This document shows, piece after piece, positions 14,492 through 20,495 of a stretch of 20,495 nt of DNA. The notes under the pieces were generated by a model that had not been told where the DNA came from, made no database searches, and saw only the letters and a list, made by a program, of their open reading frames with translations. Position 1 is the first letter of the stretch, and each line of letters opens with the position of its first letter. The position numbers and the translations under genes were made by a program. Source of the stretch: Pseudomonadota bacterium (GTDB lineage: Bacteria; Pseudomonadota; Alphaproteobacteria; Sphingomonadales; Sphingomonadaceae); the NCBI GenBank assembly GCA_030271595.1, contig JARXKO010000005.1, forward strand, positions 1-20,495, in the 5' to 3' direction.

Positions 14492-15888
14492 CCCGCACTA
14501 TCCGCGAGTTTCTGCACCAGTTCGGCGGCGAATTCGCCGAGCGTATCGTCGCGCGCGCCCATGATCACGATGCGGTCGCCGGAGCGTGCTTCGGCGAGTA
14601 GCGCGGCGCCGATCGCCGGGCGCTCGGCGATGTGGATCGCCGTTCCGCCGCGCTGTTCGATCTGGCCTGCAAGCCAGGCGCTGTCGCGGGCCTTTTCGAC
14701 CGTGCCGCCATGATAGACCGGATCGGGCAGGAACAGGATGTCGCCCGGCGCCATGCCCGTGGCGAAACTGTCGGCAAGCTGTTCGCCCATCTTGGTCAGC
14801 GGGCCGAAGCCGTGCGGCTGGAACATGATCAGCAGCCGGCCGGGCCGGGCGCGCAACGCCGCCAGCGTGGCGTCGATCTTGTCCGGATTATGCGCGAAAT
14901 CGTCGATCACGGTAATCCCGGCGGCGCTGCCGATGGTCTCGAGACGGCGCTTCGTTCCCTCGAACCGCCCAAGCGCAGTGCACGCATCGTCTAGCCGCGC
15001 CCCAAGCGCCACCGCCGCGGCAATCGCCGCAAGCGCATTGGAAGCGTTGTGGCGGCCCGGAACCTGAAGCTGCAGCTCAACCCGCTCGCCCCCGGCCTCG
15101 ACCGCGAGCGCGGCCCCGGCGTCCGCTTCACGATACTCGCGGCCGATGACCGCAGCGCCGGGGCTGTCAAAACCAAAACCGATGATTTTGTCCGCCGGCT
15201 GCGCTTCAGCCAGCAGCCGCGCTTCGGGGTCGTCGAGATTGACCACCGCGGTGCGCGCCGCAGCGAGAAACCCGGCGAACAAGGCGCGAAGCTCGCCCAT
15301 TTCCTTATGATCGAGCGTGACGTTGGTGATGACCGCGACTTTGGGCCGGTAAAGCGCGATCGAGCCGTCGCTTTCGTCGACTTCGCTGACGAACAATTCG
15401 GGGTCGCCGACCAAGGCGCTGGCGAAGGGCGTTCCGCGGGTGACGAAATTCTTCATCACCGCGCCGTTCATCACCGTCGGCTGGCGGTGGCAGGCGTGGA
15501 GGATCCAGCCGATCATCCCGGTCACGGTCGATTTGCCGCTGGTGCCCCCGACCGCGACGCTGCGCTGCGCCGCGTTCAACAATTTGGCGAGATATTGCGG
15601 CCGGGTGAGATGGGACAGGCCCAGTTCGCGAGCGCGGGCGACGTCGGGGATCGTGGCTTCGACCGCGGCCGAGGTGACGAAGGTCATTCCGGGTTTGAGC
15701 CCCGAGCCGTCCTGCGCGAACAACTGGATACCGAGCGAGCGGAGATAATCGAACTTGGCCCTGGTGCGCCCGGCGTCAAGCGAGCGGTCGGAGCCCGCGA
15801 CCTTGCCGCCGCTGGCGCGGACGATCGATGCCAGGGGCAGCATACCGCTGCCGCCGATGCCGCAGAAAAAGACGGTCGAATCACTCAT
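14488..15888 (-). CDS. Mur ligase family protein (MurC/Mpl-like)
   Basis: ATP-dependent ligase of the MurC/Mpl family, 466 residues, within the usual 440-490 range. It has an N-terminal UDP-binding Rossmann domain (FFCGIGGSGMLPLA, then AGSDRSLD), a central ATPase domain, and a C-terminal domain with KRRLETIG and DDFAHNPDKI. The P-loop is GTSGKST (115-121) where MurC and Mpl normally have GTHGKTT. The metal-binding region EVDESDGS (169-176) is MurC-like, and TNVTLDHKEMG replaces the more common TNIDxDH. It is thus a divergent branch, either a recycling ligase of the Mpl type, which joins UDP-MurNAc to released peptide, or a paralogue. MurC proper is expected in the division/cell-wall cluster elsewhere. 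It lies downstream of the D-aminoacylase-like gene (33-nt gap) on the same strand. Confidence 0.8.
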   Translation of the reverse strand: MSDSTVFFCGIGGSGMLPLASIVRASGGKVAGSDRSLDAGRTRAKFDYLRSLGIQLFAQDGSGLKPGMTFVTSAAVEATIPDVARARELGLSHLTRPQYLAKLLNAAQRSVAVGGTSGKSTVTGMIGWILHACHRQPTVMNGAVMKNFVTRGTPFASALVGDPELFVSEVDESDGSIALYRPKVAVITNVTLDHKEMGELRALFAGFLAAARTAVVNLDDPEARLLAEAQPADKIIGFGFDSPGAAVIGREYREADAGAALAVEAGGERVELQLQVPGRHNASNALAAIAAAVALGARLDDACTALGRFEGTKRRLETIGSAAGITVIDDFAHNPDKIDATLAALRARPGRLLIMFQPHGFGPLTKMGEQLADSFATGMAPGDILFLPDPVYHGGTVEKARDSAWLAGQIEQRGGTAIHIAERPAIGAALLAEARSGDRIVIMGARDDTLGEFAAELVQKLADSAG

Positions 15889-15921
15889 GCCGGCGGCCCT
15901 ATTGGCCAGCGGCGGCCAAAG

Positions 15922-17634
15922 CTAGTGGCAGGCGCCGCCGCCGGGCCATCCGGTCCAGCCGGGACCGCGCACGACCCGGCCCGGCCTGGCGCCGGTGTGC
16001 CTGCCGCCGCTTACCACCTGGCGGCCATTGACGAAGACGTCGCTGACCCCGGTCGCCAGCTGGTGCGGCTTGTCGTAGGTCGAATGGTCGGCGATCGTGG
16101 CCGGGTCGAACACTACGACATCGCCGTAGTAACCGGGCTTGAGCGAGCCGCGCTGGCGTAGTTCGAGGTTGGTCGCCGGAAGCTGGGACAAGCGATGCAC
16201 CGCATCGGCCAGCGTCGTGGTCTTTTCATCGCGCACATAATGGCCAAGCAGCCGCGCAACATTGCCGTAAGCGCGCGGGTGATTGTTCGATTTGAGGAAC
16301 ACGCCTTCGGGTGCCGGCGCGCCTTCGTCGCTGCCAAAGCTCATCCACGGGAGCGCGGTTTCGCGCTTCACATTGTCCTCGTTCATCAGGAAATACGCGG
16401 TGCCGACGCGCGACCCGTCTTCGATCACCAGGTCGATGGCGGTATCTTCGGGGCTGGTGCCGCGCATCTTGGCGACCTCGGCCAGGGTCTTTCCGGTGAG
16501 CGGCTTCAGCTTGGGATTCTTGAACCCGAGGAACAGCACCCGCGCGGGATCGCCGGCGAGCCTCATCAGATTTTCCCAGCCCTTGGGCTCGGCGCGCATT
16601 TCGGCGATCACTTTGGCGCGGATCGCGGGATTCTTGAGGTTGGCAATCCATTGTTCGAGCCCGCCCGACTGAACCCACAGCGGCATGGCCGCATCAAGCC
16701 CGGTCGCGCCAGCGGTGTAGGTGTACATATCGGCGGTAATGCGCTGACCCGCGGCGCGCGCCGCCTCGACTCGAGCGATGACCGGGTCGAGCTTGTCCCA
16801 ATTGGACTCGCCAGCCTGCTTGAAGTGATAGATTTCAGCGGGCGCGCCGGATTCGCGGCTGATCGCGATCAGTTCGTCGACCGCCGGAAGCAGTTCATTC
16901 CCTTCCGAGCGCATGTGGCTGATATACATCCCGCCACACTTGCCGGCCTCGGTGACGAGCGCGGTCAGCTCCGGAGTCCGGGCATAATTGGCGGGCGCAT
17001 AAATGAGCGACGAGCCCACGCCCATCGCGCCTTCCTTCATCGCCGCGCGGACCAGGCCGCGCATTTGCGCAAGCTGCGCCGGCGTTGGCTGGACGTCCTT
17101 TTCGCCAAGCACAAAACGGCGCGCGGTGGTCGCGCCGACGAACGACGCGATGTTCGGCGAGACGCCCTTTTTCTGGAGGTAGGCGAGGTAATCGCCAAGG
17201 CTGGTCCAGACGATCGGATATTTGATGTCCCCCTGGCGCTTCTTGGCGAGCCGTTTCATCTTCGGATTGAGCGGCCCCATGCTGTCCCCTTCGCCCATGA
17301 CCTCGAGCGTCACGCCCTGCATGACATCGGCCATGCCGCGCCCGTCCTGGATGAGGTCTTCGTTGGCCCAGCTGAGCATGTTGATGAAGCCCGGCGAGAC
17401 CGCCTTGCCGGCGGCGTCGACCGTGCGCGGTGCGCGGCCCGGCGCTCGCGGGCCGACGTAGGCGATTGTGTCGCCGATCAGCGCGACATCGCCGATATAG
17501 GGCGCGCCGCCCGATCCGTCGTAGATCGTGCCGCCACGGATAATCACCGAATACGGGGGTGCCGGGCGCGCGGCTGCGGCGGGCAGCGACAGGGTCGCAA
17601 GCAGGATCACGGCCAGGCTCATCGGCAGTTTCAT
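15922..17634 (-). CDS. Exported D-aminoacylase-like amidohydrolase
   Basis: Amidohydrolase-superfamily protein resembling N-acyl-D-amino-acid deacylases, 570 residues. ATG 17634 is preferred over ATG 17640 because AAAGGGG is then properly spaced. A signal peptide (MKLPMSLAVILLATLSLPAAAA) indicates periplasmic location. The N-terminal beta-sandwich strand IIRGGTIYDGSGG and the C-terminal PGYYGDVVVFDP are typical. SHMRSEG and the HPRAYGNVARLLGHYV block are recognisable deacylase features. In place of the standard HxH metal-binding motif after PGFI, the sequence reads PGFINMLSWANEDL, with no His, so the binuclear metal site must differ. The substrate is unknown; neighbouring Mur ligase and LD-carboxypeptidase suggest a role with D-amino acid-containing wall fragments (inference). 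Confidence 0.85.
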   Translation of the reverse strand: MKLPMSLAVILLATLSLPAAAARPAPPYSVIIRGGTIYDGSGGAPYIGDVALIGDTIAYVGPRAPGRAPRTVDAAGKAVSPGFINMLSWANEDLIQDGRGMADVMQGVTLEVMGEGDSMGPLNPKMKRLAKKRQGDIKYPIVWTSLGDYLAYLQKKGVSPNIASFVGATTARRFVLGEKDVQPTPAQLAQMRGLVRAAMKEGAMGVGSSLIYAPANYARTPELTALVTEAGKCGGMYISHMRSEGNELLPAVDELIAISRESGAPAEIYHFKQAGESNWDKLDPVIARVEAARAAGQRITADMYTYTAGATGLDAAMPLWVQSGGLEQWIANLKNPAIRAKVIAEMRAEPKGWENLMRLAGDPARVLFLGFKNPKLKPLTGKTLAEVAKMRGTSPEDTAIDLVIEDGSRVGTAYFLMNEDNVKRETALPWMSFGSDEGAPAPEGVFLKSNNHPRAYGNVARLLGHYVRDEKTTTLADAVHRLSQLPATNLELRQRGSLKPGYYGDVVVFDPATIADHSTYDKPHQLATGVSDVFVNGRQVVSGGRHTGARPGRVVRGPGWTGWPGGGACH

Positions 17635-17656
17635 CGACATTCCCCTTTCAACTCGG

Positions 17657-17695
17657 CTCAAGACTGCCCTATCTGAAGGGCGGGCGCCACTTGAG
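17657..17695. repeat. Nested inverted repeats between divergent amidohydrolase and S66 genes
   Basis: Outer arms CTCAAG (17657-17662) and CTTGAG (17690-17695) enclose inner arms GCCCT (17666-17670) and AGGGC (17677-17681). The pair of palindromes fills the 75-nt divergent gap (17635-17709) and may be an operator. A weak -10 like TATCTG (17670-17675) overlaps it. No regulator is known. Confidence 0.35.
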
Positions 17696-17709
17696 ATTGA
17701 GGTAGTCGA

Positions 17710-18510
17710 ATGCGGATTGCGGTGGTCGCCCCAAGCTGCACGCTCGATCGCGCGGCCGCGGCGCGGCTTGAAGCGATGGTCGTCGAGCGCGGCGACTGCG
17801 ATCTCCGCATCCACCCCCAATGCTTTCTCAGTGACGGCCATTTCGCCGGCCCGGACACTGAGCGGCTGAGGGCGCTGCGCGAGGTCATGGCCGACCCCGC
17901 CGTCGACGCCGTCTGGTTCGCGCGCGGCGGCTATGGCTCCAACCGCATCGCCGAGGCCGCCGCCAGCGACCTGCCCGAAGCGGCGCGGGCCAAGACGTAT
18001 TTGGGCTATAGCGACGCCGGCTTCCTCCATGCCGGGTTCGACAAGGCCGGGCTCAAGGCGGTGTGGGGGCCGATGCCGCAGGACTTGCTGCGCGCTGACG
18101 GCGAAGCGGCGGCCGGGCGCGCGCTCGACTGGCTCGTGTCGGGGTCTCCGCAAGCGCTCGAACCTGGACTCGACGGGCCGGCGATGGCGTTCAATCTGAC
18201 CGTGTTGTCGAACCTGCTCGGAACCCCGCTCGAACCCGATTTCAGCGGCGTCGATCTATTGCTCGAGGATGTCGGCGAGCATCATTACCGGCTCGACCGC
18301 ACGATGTTTCATCTGACCGCCAGCCCGAACATCCGCCGAGTGCGGCAAATTCGCCTTGGCCGGGTCAGTGAAATCCCCGCCAATCAACCGGAATTCGGGG
18401 CCGGCGACCATGACATCGTGCGCGACTGGTGCCGCCGCTCAAGGATCGCATTCGGCGGCATTGCCGACATTGGCCACGACAGCGCCAACAAGGTGGTTCC
18501 TTTCCGTTAA
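17710..18510 (+). CDS. ldcA: S66 family LD-carboxypeptidase (LdcA-like)
   Basis: Cytoplasmic serine peptidase of family S66 that removes the terminal D-Ala from the tetrapeptide of recycled muropeptides. It has 266 residues; E. coli LdcA has about 300. The catalytic triad is visible: Ser101 in LGYSDAGF, Glu186 in LLLEDVGE and His256 near the end (ADIGHDSANK). The N-terminal strand MRIAVVAPSC and ARGGYGSNRI are normal for S66. There is no signal peptide, which fits cytoplasmic recycling. GAGG at about 17695-17698 serves the start. It is divergent from the D-aminoacylase-like gene and sits near the Mur ligase, giving a peptidoglycan-turnover context. The gene symbol is by function, not by proven orthology. 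Confidence 0.85.
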   Translation: MRIAVVAPSCTLDRAAAARLEAMVVERGDCDLRIHPQCFLSDGHFAGPDTERLRALREVMADPAVDAVWFARGGYGSNRIAEAAASDLPEAARAKTYLGYSDAGFLHAGFDKAGLKAVWGPMPQDLLRADGEAAAGRALDWLVSGSPQALEPGLDGPAMAFNLTVLSNLLGTPLEPDFSGVDLLLEDVGEHHYRLDRTMFHLTASPNIRRVRQIRLGRVSEIPANQPEFGAGDHDIVRDWCRRSRIAFGGIADIGHDSANKVVPFR

Positions 18511-18544
18511 TCGCAGGAAAGTTGATCCATGTCGTGAAGCCCTT

Positions 18545-18565
18545 GCGCAACGCCCCTAGTTGCGC
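18545..18565. repeat. Hairpin in the leader of the SWIB gene
   Basis: GCGCAAC (18545-18551) pairs with GTTGCGC (18559-18565), 7-nt loop. It is 32 nt before the SWIB start codon and 34 nt after the S66 stop. It may act as a weak S66 terminator or a leader structure. No T tract follows. Confidence 0.35.
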
Positions 18566-18597
18566 TCTACCGAGGGGAGTAACAACAGGAGGGCCTG

Positions 18598-18867
18598 ATG
18601 GCAGAAGGCAGTGGTCGTAAAGCAGGGGGCGGGTTAGCTCGTCCGGTTCAACCGTCGGCGGATTTGGCGGCGATTACCGGTAGCGCTCCGCTACCGCGCA
18701 GCCAGGTGGTTTCGAAGATGTGGGAGCACATCAAGAAGAACAACCTTCAAAACCCGCAAAACAAACGGGAAATCATGGCAGACGACAAGCTGAAAAAGAT
18801 CTTCGGGGGCAAGGATCGGGTCAGCATGTTCGAAATGAACAAGCACCTTTCGAACCACCTGAAATAG
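18598..18867 (+). CDS. SWIB/MDM2 domain protein
   Basis: Stand-alone SWIB domain of 89 residues. SWIB is the BAF60b/MDM2 fold found in eukaryotic chromatin remodelling subunits and, in bacteria, as small proteins or as tails of topoisomerases. The start at 18598 follows ACAGGAGG. After a Gly/Arg-rich leader (about 1-20), the domain runs to the C-terminus: LPRSQVVSKMWEHIKKNNLQ, then KREIMADDKLKKIFGGKDRVSMFEMNKHLSNHL, the canonical SWIB pattern. It is basic, which fits DNA or nucleoid association, but a function in bacteria is not established. Monocistronic, with its own strong terminator just downstream. Confidence 0.92.
   Translation: MAEGSGRKAGGGLARPVQPSADLAAITGSAPLPRSQVVSKMWEHIKKNNLQNPQNKREIMADDKLKKIFGGKDRVSMFEMNKHLSNHLK
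18678..18696. repeat. Perfect 8-bp hairpin within the SWIB coding sequence
   Basis: CGGTAGCG (18678-18685) and CGCTACCG (18689-18696) are separated by 3 nt. The structure lies in the 5' third of the open reading frame, near codons 28-33, and could slow ribosomes or mark a processing site. A chance origin is possible. Confidence 0.35.
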
Positions 18868-18886
18868 ACTTCGGGCAGTTCGTTTC

Positions 18887-18921
18887 AAAAGGGGGATCCG
18901 CTGCGGCGGGTCCCCTTTTTT
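18887..18921. terminator. Rho-independent terminator after the SWIB gene, probably bidirectional
   Basis: AAAAGGGG (18887-18894) pairs with CCCCTTTT (18912-18919), extended inward by CCGC/GCGG with a small internal mismatch, and is followed by a run of T to 18921. It lies 19 nt after the SWIB stop. The A run on the left makes a T run for the convergent NUDIX transcript. Confidence 0.9.
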
Positions 18922-18954
18922 ATCGCTGTTGGCGCGCGACTCGGCGCTTCCGGC

Positions 18955-19716
18955 TTAACCCCGCCACTGCCCGTCAAAGGCTTCGGCGGTGACCGGATAG
19001 CCCAAGTGGTCCGGAATGGTGATATATTGCAGCCCGTCGCGCTCCTCGATCCACGGGGTCACGGGCTCGATCGGGTGGGCCGCGGCATCGGCCTTGATGG
19101 CGGCGAAACTGCCGTGCAGCGCAAGTCGTTCGAGGGTGCGGCGGGTCGGAAAAATCAAGCGCGCTTCGCCTCTTTTTTCCTGGTCCAGAACCGCTGCAGC
19201 GCTGAGCCATGACGCGTTCGAACATTCGCCCGCGACCACACGCGGAAGCCAATTGCCGGACGGCGACCGGGCGATATAAAATAAGGTATCGAAGCGGCGC
19301 ACGGCGTGAAACTTGGGCACCCAGCGCGCGAATGGAGTCAGGGCGTCGAGGTCGAGCGTGAAGCCGCCATCACCAAGCACAGCGGCGAACGGCTGGCCGG
19401 CGACCAGCGCCGACTGCAGCGCCGCGGCCCGCGCCGCGTCGGGCTGCGGCGTGATCCCCACCGCAACCGCGGTTTCCTCGAGCGTTTCGCGGATCGCCGC
19501 GACAACTGCACCGGCGCCAGCTCCAGCTCCGTCGCCGACGCCGGGCGCTGCGGCCAGGTCGTGATCGGCGTGGTCGATGCGCCCGCCCGGGAAAACCAGC
19601 GCGCCCGCCGCAAAGGCCATTCCCCCGGCGCGCTCGACCATCAGCAGCTCGGGGGGGCCGGAAGCGCGGTCGCGAACGACGATCAGGGTCGCTGCTGGAA
19701 TGGCGTCGCCGGTCAT
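18955..19716 (-). CDS. NUDIX hydrolase (NUDT19-like, with inserted Nudix box)
   Basis: Predicted pyrophosphohydrolase of 253 residues. The start at 19716 gives MTGDAIPAATLIVVRD, the beginning of the Nudix fold; the frame continues upstream without a plausible start, and the ribosome-binding site is weak. The Nudix box is split: GGRIDHADHD (44-53), an Ala/Gly-rich insert of about 20 residues, then RETLEETAVAVG (76-87). The catalytic REtxEE core is intact (Glu80, Glu81), while the usual Gly following it is Ala. The insertion is characteristic of the NUDT7/NUDT19-type group, some of which act on CoA derivatives, though the bacterial substrate is unknown. It is convergent with the SWIB gene and downstream of the small lipoprotein gene on the same strand. 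Confidence 0.85.
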   Translation of the reverse strand: MTGDAIPAATLIVVRDRASGPPELLMVERAGGMAFAAGALVFPGGRIDHADHDLAAAPGVGDGAGAGAGAVVAAIRETLEETAVAVGITPQPDAARAAALQSALVAGQPFAAVLGDGGFTLDLDALTPFARWVPKFHAVRRFDTLFYIARSPSGNWLPRVVAGECSNASWLSAAAVLDQEKRGEARLIFPTRRTLERLALHGSFAAIKADAAAHPIEPVTPWIEERDGLQYITIPDHLGYPVTAEAFDGQWRG

Positions 19717-19738
19717 GCGCCAAGCATTAGCGCATTGG

Positions 19739-20017
19739 TCACATGCCGGCGACGTTCTGCTCGTCGGCGTCGGTCGGATTGCTGGCGGAATTCGTCGCCG
19801 CTGCGTTTTCCTGCTCGAGCTGCTGCTGCTGAGTGCCCAGCGCAACCGCTTCGGCGTTGGCGGCGTCCCCAGCGGCATTGCTGGCCATGGCGTTGAGATC
19901 GTTATTGGCGGCGTTCACCTGGGCGGTGTTGAGCGCGTCGCTGTTGCTGCTGTTGCAGCCGGCGAGGGCGAAAGTGAGCGCGGCGGCGCCGGCAATCGCA
20001 AAACTCAGCTTGGTCAT
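19739..20017 (-). CDS. Small alanine/asparagine/glutamine-rich lipoprotein
   Basis: Predicted lipoprotein of 92 residues. The signal peptide MTKLSFAIAGAAALTFALAGC ends in the lipobox LAGC, so Cys21 would be lipidated and the mature protein anchored in the envelope. The remainder has low complexity: rich in Ala, Asn, Gln, Ser and Asp (NSSNSDALNTAQVNAANNDL, then QQQQLEQENAAATNSASN), likely a helical or disordered linker with a coiled-coil tendency. No conserved domain is recognised. The start is supported by AGGGA about 8 nt upstream. It is divergent from the tmRNA gene. Only 22 nt separate its stop from the NUDIX start, so the two may be cotranscribed. Confidence 0.8.
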   Translation of the reverse strand: MTKLSFAIAGAAALTFALAGCNSSNSDALNTAQVNAANNDLNAMASNAAGDAANAEAVALGTQQQQLEQENAAATNSASNPTDADEQNVAGM

Positions 20018-20110
20018 GGTCAGTCCCTGTCGTGGATGAATCTCGATTGCCTTGTCCTACCAGCATCGCGCCATTTGGTTCCATCCCCCAAGTGCGAAAC
20101 GGGGGTCGCC

Positions 20111-20139
20111 TTGTGAATCGCGCGCCGAGCGCTTATTTT
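20111..20139 (+). promoter_or_regulatory. Sigma70-type promoter for ssrA
   Basis: TTGTGA (20111-20116) and TATTTT (20134-20139) are separated by 17 nt, predicting a start near 20146, the likely 5' end of the acceptor piece. A CCCCC/GGGGG inverted repeat (20085-20089 and 20101-20105) lies just upstream. Confidence 0.5.
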
Positions 20140-20229
20140 CATCACCGCCGGGCGACCGGCTATGTCGGTAGATTGTTGAGTGGAATAGGCATTTCGGACC
20201 CGGGGGGCAGTACCCCGGCGCCTCCACCA

Positions 20230-20257
20230 CCAACCGCTCGATCAAGCGGTTGCTGAT
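20230..20257 (+). other. Intervening segment of pre-tmRNA
   Basis: Spacer removed when the two pieces are processed. It contains a 7-bp hairpin, AACCGCT (20232-20238) with AGCGGTT (20245-20251) and loop CGATCA. It follows the CCA at 20227-20229 and precedes the coding-piece 5' end. Confidence 0.8.
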
Positions 20258-20341
20258 GGGGGCGAAATAGGATCGACGGGTGCAATAAAGGCTCGATTGC
20301 CGATCGGTAGGAGACCACCGTGACGGCTCGTACACACAAGT

Positions 20342-20377
20342 GCCAACGATAATCAGGCTCTTGCTATTGCTGCGTAA
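20342..20377 (+). other. tmRNA tag-peptide reading frame
   Basis: Resume codon GCC at 20342, stop TAA at 20375-20377. Encoded tag: ANDNQALAIAA, preceded in the final protein by the tmRNA-borne Ala. The ANDN start and the hydrophobic LAIAA end match alphaproteobacterial tags recognised by SspB and ClpXP. Confidence 0.92.
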
Positions 20378-20424
20378 CTGACGGCCTAACGGTCAGACGT
20401 TACAAAGACAAAAGCGCGGTCGGA

Positions 20425-20489
20425 CCCCGCCGGGCAACAGAAGGGGAATCCAGCGGCCGCCGAGGGAGCCGGGCAACAGAATCCCTCGG
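20425..20489 (+). repeat. Two tandem hairpins with an identical 14-nt loop
   Basis: Loop GCCGGGCAACAGAA occurs at 20429-20442 on a CCCC/GGGG stem (20425-20428 with 20443-20446) and again at 20468-20481 on a CCGAGGGA/TCCCTCGG stem (20460-20467 with 20482-20489). Stems are unrelated in sequence, loops identical. They lie 3' of the tag in the coding piece. Confidence 0.85.
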
Positions 20490-20495
20490 ACTTTT
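20460..20495 (+). terminator. Probable Rho-independent terminator of ssrA, cut by the window end
   Basis: The 8-bp CCGAGGGA/TCCCTCGG stem (20460-20489) is followed by ACTTTT running off the window at 20495. It may be terminator, tmRNA 3' structure, or both. Confidence 0.6.

Larger units (their letters stand above)
20146..20495 (+). ncRNA. ssrA: Two-piece (circularly permuted) tmRNA
   Basis: Transfer-messenger RNA, which with SmpB rescues stalled ribosomes and adds a degradation tag. The gene is permuted as in Alphaproteobacteria: the acceptor piece comes first, ending in CGCCTCC-A-CCA (20219-20229). It contains TAGGCATTTCGGAC, nearly identical to the E. coli segment, and a T arm CGGGG-GGCAGTA-CCCCG. 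After an intervening segment (20230-20257) the coding piece begins at 20258 with GGGGGCG, which pairs with CGCCTCC to rebuild the acceptor stem (one G-U). It continues with GGATCGACGGG, PK1-like sequence and the tag frame. The left end (about 20146) is set by the promoter and is approximate; the right end is not precisely known and the window stops inside the terminator. Confidence 0.93.

Noticed and set aside
16195..17676. Long open frame antisense to the D-aminoacylase-like gene
   Set aside because: Shadow frame; the minus-strand gene has signal peptide, ribosome-binding site and family motifs.
18626..18660. tRNA-like text (GGTTAGCTC ... GGTTCAA) inside the SWIB gene
   Set aside because: No acceptor or anticodon stem can be formed; it is coding sequence.

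Overview
The window is a high-GC, gene-dense stretch of chromosome that looks like a member of the Alphaproteobacteria, most likely Sphingomonadales. Supporting signs are the xerD–accA–M48 protease and comF–grxC–nitrilase gene orders, two near-perfect EcfG-type (general stress response sigma factor) promoters of the form GGAAC-N16/17-CGTT, and a circularly permuted two-piece tmRNA gene at the right end. Nothing indicates a prophage, an IS element, a CRISPR array or a recently acquired island. Composition and codon use look even throughout.

Layout. 1-754: 3' part of a Xer tyrosine recombinase. 790-1731: accA. 1820-3352: exported M48 metalloprotease with a C-terminal LysM-like domain, behind an EcfG-type promoter. 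3385-3555 (-): orphan Flp/Fap pilin. 3661-4431 (-): BioC/NDUFAF5-like methyltransferase. 4476-6310: comF, grxC and a nitrilase-superfamily amidase, probably one operon. 6358-6434: tRNA-Arg(CCT), followed after only 15 nt by folE. 7136-7600 (-): DUF2383/PA2169-type four-helix protein. 7733-11425: Tat-exported flavin amine oxidase, exported methyltransferase-like protein, and a dicarboxylate/amino-acid:cation symporter. 11422-13372 (-): LytS/LytTR-type two-component pair. 13519-13737: small acidic protein with an EcfG-type promoter. 13940-14491: unknown protein. 14488-18510: MurC/Mpl-like Mur ligase, exported D-aminoacylase-like amidohydrolase and S66 LD-carboxypeptidase, a likely cell-wall turnover neighbourhood. 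18598-18867: SWIB-domain protein with a strong terminator. 18955-19716 (-): NUDIX hydrolase. 19739-20017 (-): small alanine/asparagine/glutamine-rich lipoprotein. 20146-20495: permuted ssrA, encoding the tag ANDNQALAIAA.

Most genes are ordinary housekeeping genes. The parts most worth a second look are: the two stress-sigma promoters (one on a protease, one on a tiny acidic protein); the tRNA that serves almost entirely as the folE leader; the Mur ligase with an altered P-loop next to an amidohydrolase lacking the usual first metal-binding His motif and an S66 peptidase; the exported methyltransferase fold between an amine oxidase and a transporter; and two tmRNA hairpins that carry the same 14-nt loop on unrelated stems. 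No clearly undescribed multi-gene system could be demonstrated from sequence alone.
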